12,108 nucleotides of DNA from Microbacteriaceae bacterium (GTDB taxonomy: Bacteria > Actinomycetota > Actinomycetes > Actinomycetales > Microbacteriaceae): contig JAGIAU010000031.1 of assembly GCA_017744755.1 (NCBI GenBank), forward strand, positions 1-12,108, read 5' to 3'. Both the position numbers and the translations under genes were made by a program. Under the pieces are notes generated by a model. That model made no database searches, had not been told where the DNA came from, and saw only the letters and a program-made list of their open reading frames with translations. Positions 12,000 to 12,108 of the stretch are shown here, piece after piece; the first letter of the stretch is position 1, and every line of letters starts with the position of its first letter.

Positions 12000-12108
12000 G
12001 GCCGCTCCTGCCGCGGGGCGGACCGCCGCGTCGCCGGCCGGCGTGCGCGAGGACAGGATCGGGGCACCGGGCCAGGACCTCGTCGCGGGGTCAGTCCTGT
12101 CTCTGTCT
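12000..12108 (-). other. Upstream edge segment, possible continuation of the CofH-like frame
   Basis: Read on the minus strand, this segment carries AGGAG just before the ATG at 11999 and has no stop in the CofH-like frame. Codons next to the ATG look actinobacterial, but the outermost ones include rare AGA and AGG, arguing against coding at the very edge. GACAGGA (around 12052) and TCCTGTC (around 12096) form a 7-bp inverted repeat. It is either the 5' region of the gene or the linker of a CofG-CofH fusion. Confidence 0.35.

Noticed and set aside
11873..12067. 64-codon minus-strand frame starting at 12067
   Set aside because: It overlaps the CofH-like gene in another frame and is Arg/Pro-rich, a shadow.
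1..12108. CRISPR array, tRNA, rRNA or an intact insertion sequence
   Set aside because: No regularly spaced repeats, cloverleaf sequence, rRNA segment or transposase-like protein was seen in any frame.

Overview
The window is very GC-rich with strong G/C third-position bias, and every gene resembles actinobacterial families. The mix of RecQ, DUF805, an LPXTG-type wall protein, leaderless TANNNT promoters and F420-dependent glucose-6-phosphate dehydrogenase suggests an actinobacterium, probably Microbacteriaceae. The family-level assignment is inference. The GC bias creates very long antisense open frames, including one over 1,300 codons; these are shadows and are not annotated.

Layout, left half (plus strand): the 3' end of a RecQ-type helicase (HRDC domain, cut by the window edge); a 350-base region with a promoter-like segment, a tandem 8-mer, a 24-residue small ORF with a strong ribosome binding site and two compact hairpins; a 96-residue unknown protein; a perfect 14-bp-stem hairpin; an acyl-CoA oxidase (686 aa) that looks leaderless; a DUF805 membrane protein, also apparently leaderless; and a membrane-anchored neutral zinc metallopeptidase. 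A 116-bp interspersed element with inverted ends follows immediately after the peptidase stop codon.

Right half (minus strand): converging on that element is a 781-aa secreted protein (signal peptide, beta-helix, two FN3 domains, Ig-like domain, LPVTG sorting signal) whose last codons and stop lie inside the element. Upstream of it is a probable F420-linked cluster in transcription order: a CofH-like protein, a class B flavin monooxygenase (ATGA overlap with the CofH-like gene), F420-dependent glucose-6-phosphate dehydrogenase (fgd) and a cyclase-family metal hydrolase.

The most notable signal is the CofH-like protein. It aligns well with the CofH half of FO synthase but lacks the stretch carrying the radical-SAM CX3CX2C cluster motif, and it contains only one cysteine in 326 residues. 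It therefore cannot be a normal radical-SAM enzyme, yet it is intact and translationally coupled to a monooxygenase beside fgd. Second, a copy of the same repeat that ends the wall-protein gene lies in frame inside the monooxygenase and encodes a Ser/Gly/Arg-rich loop.
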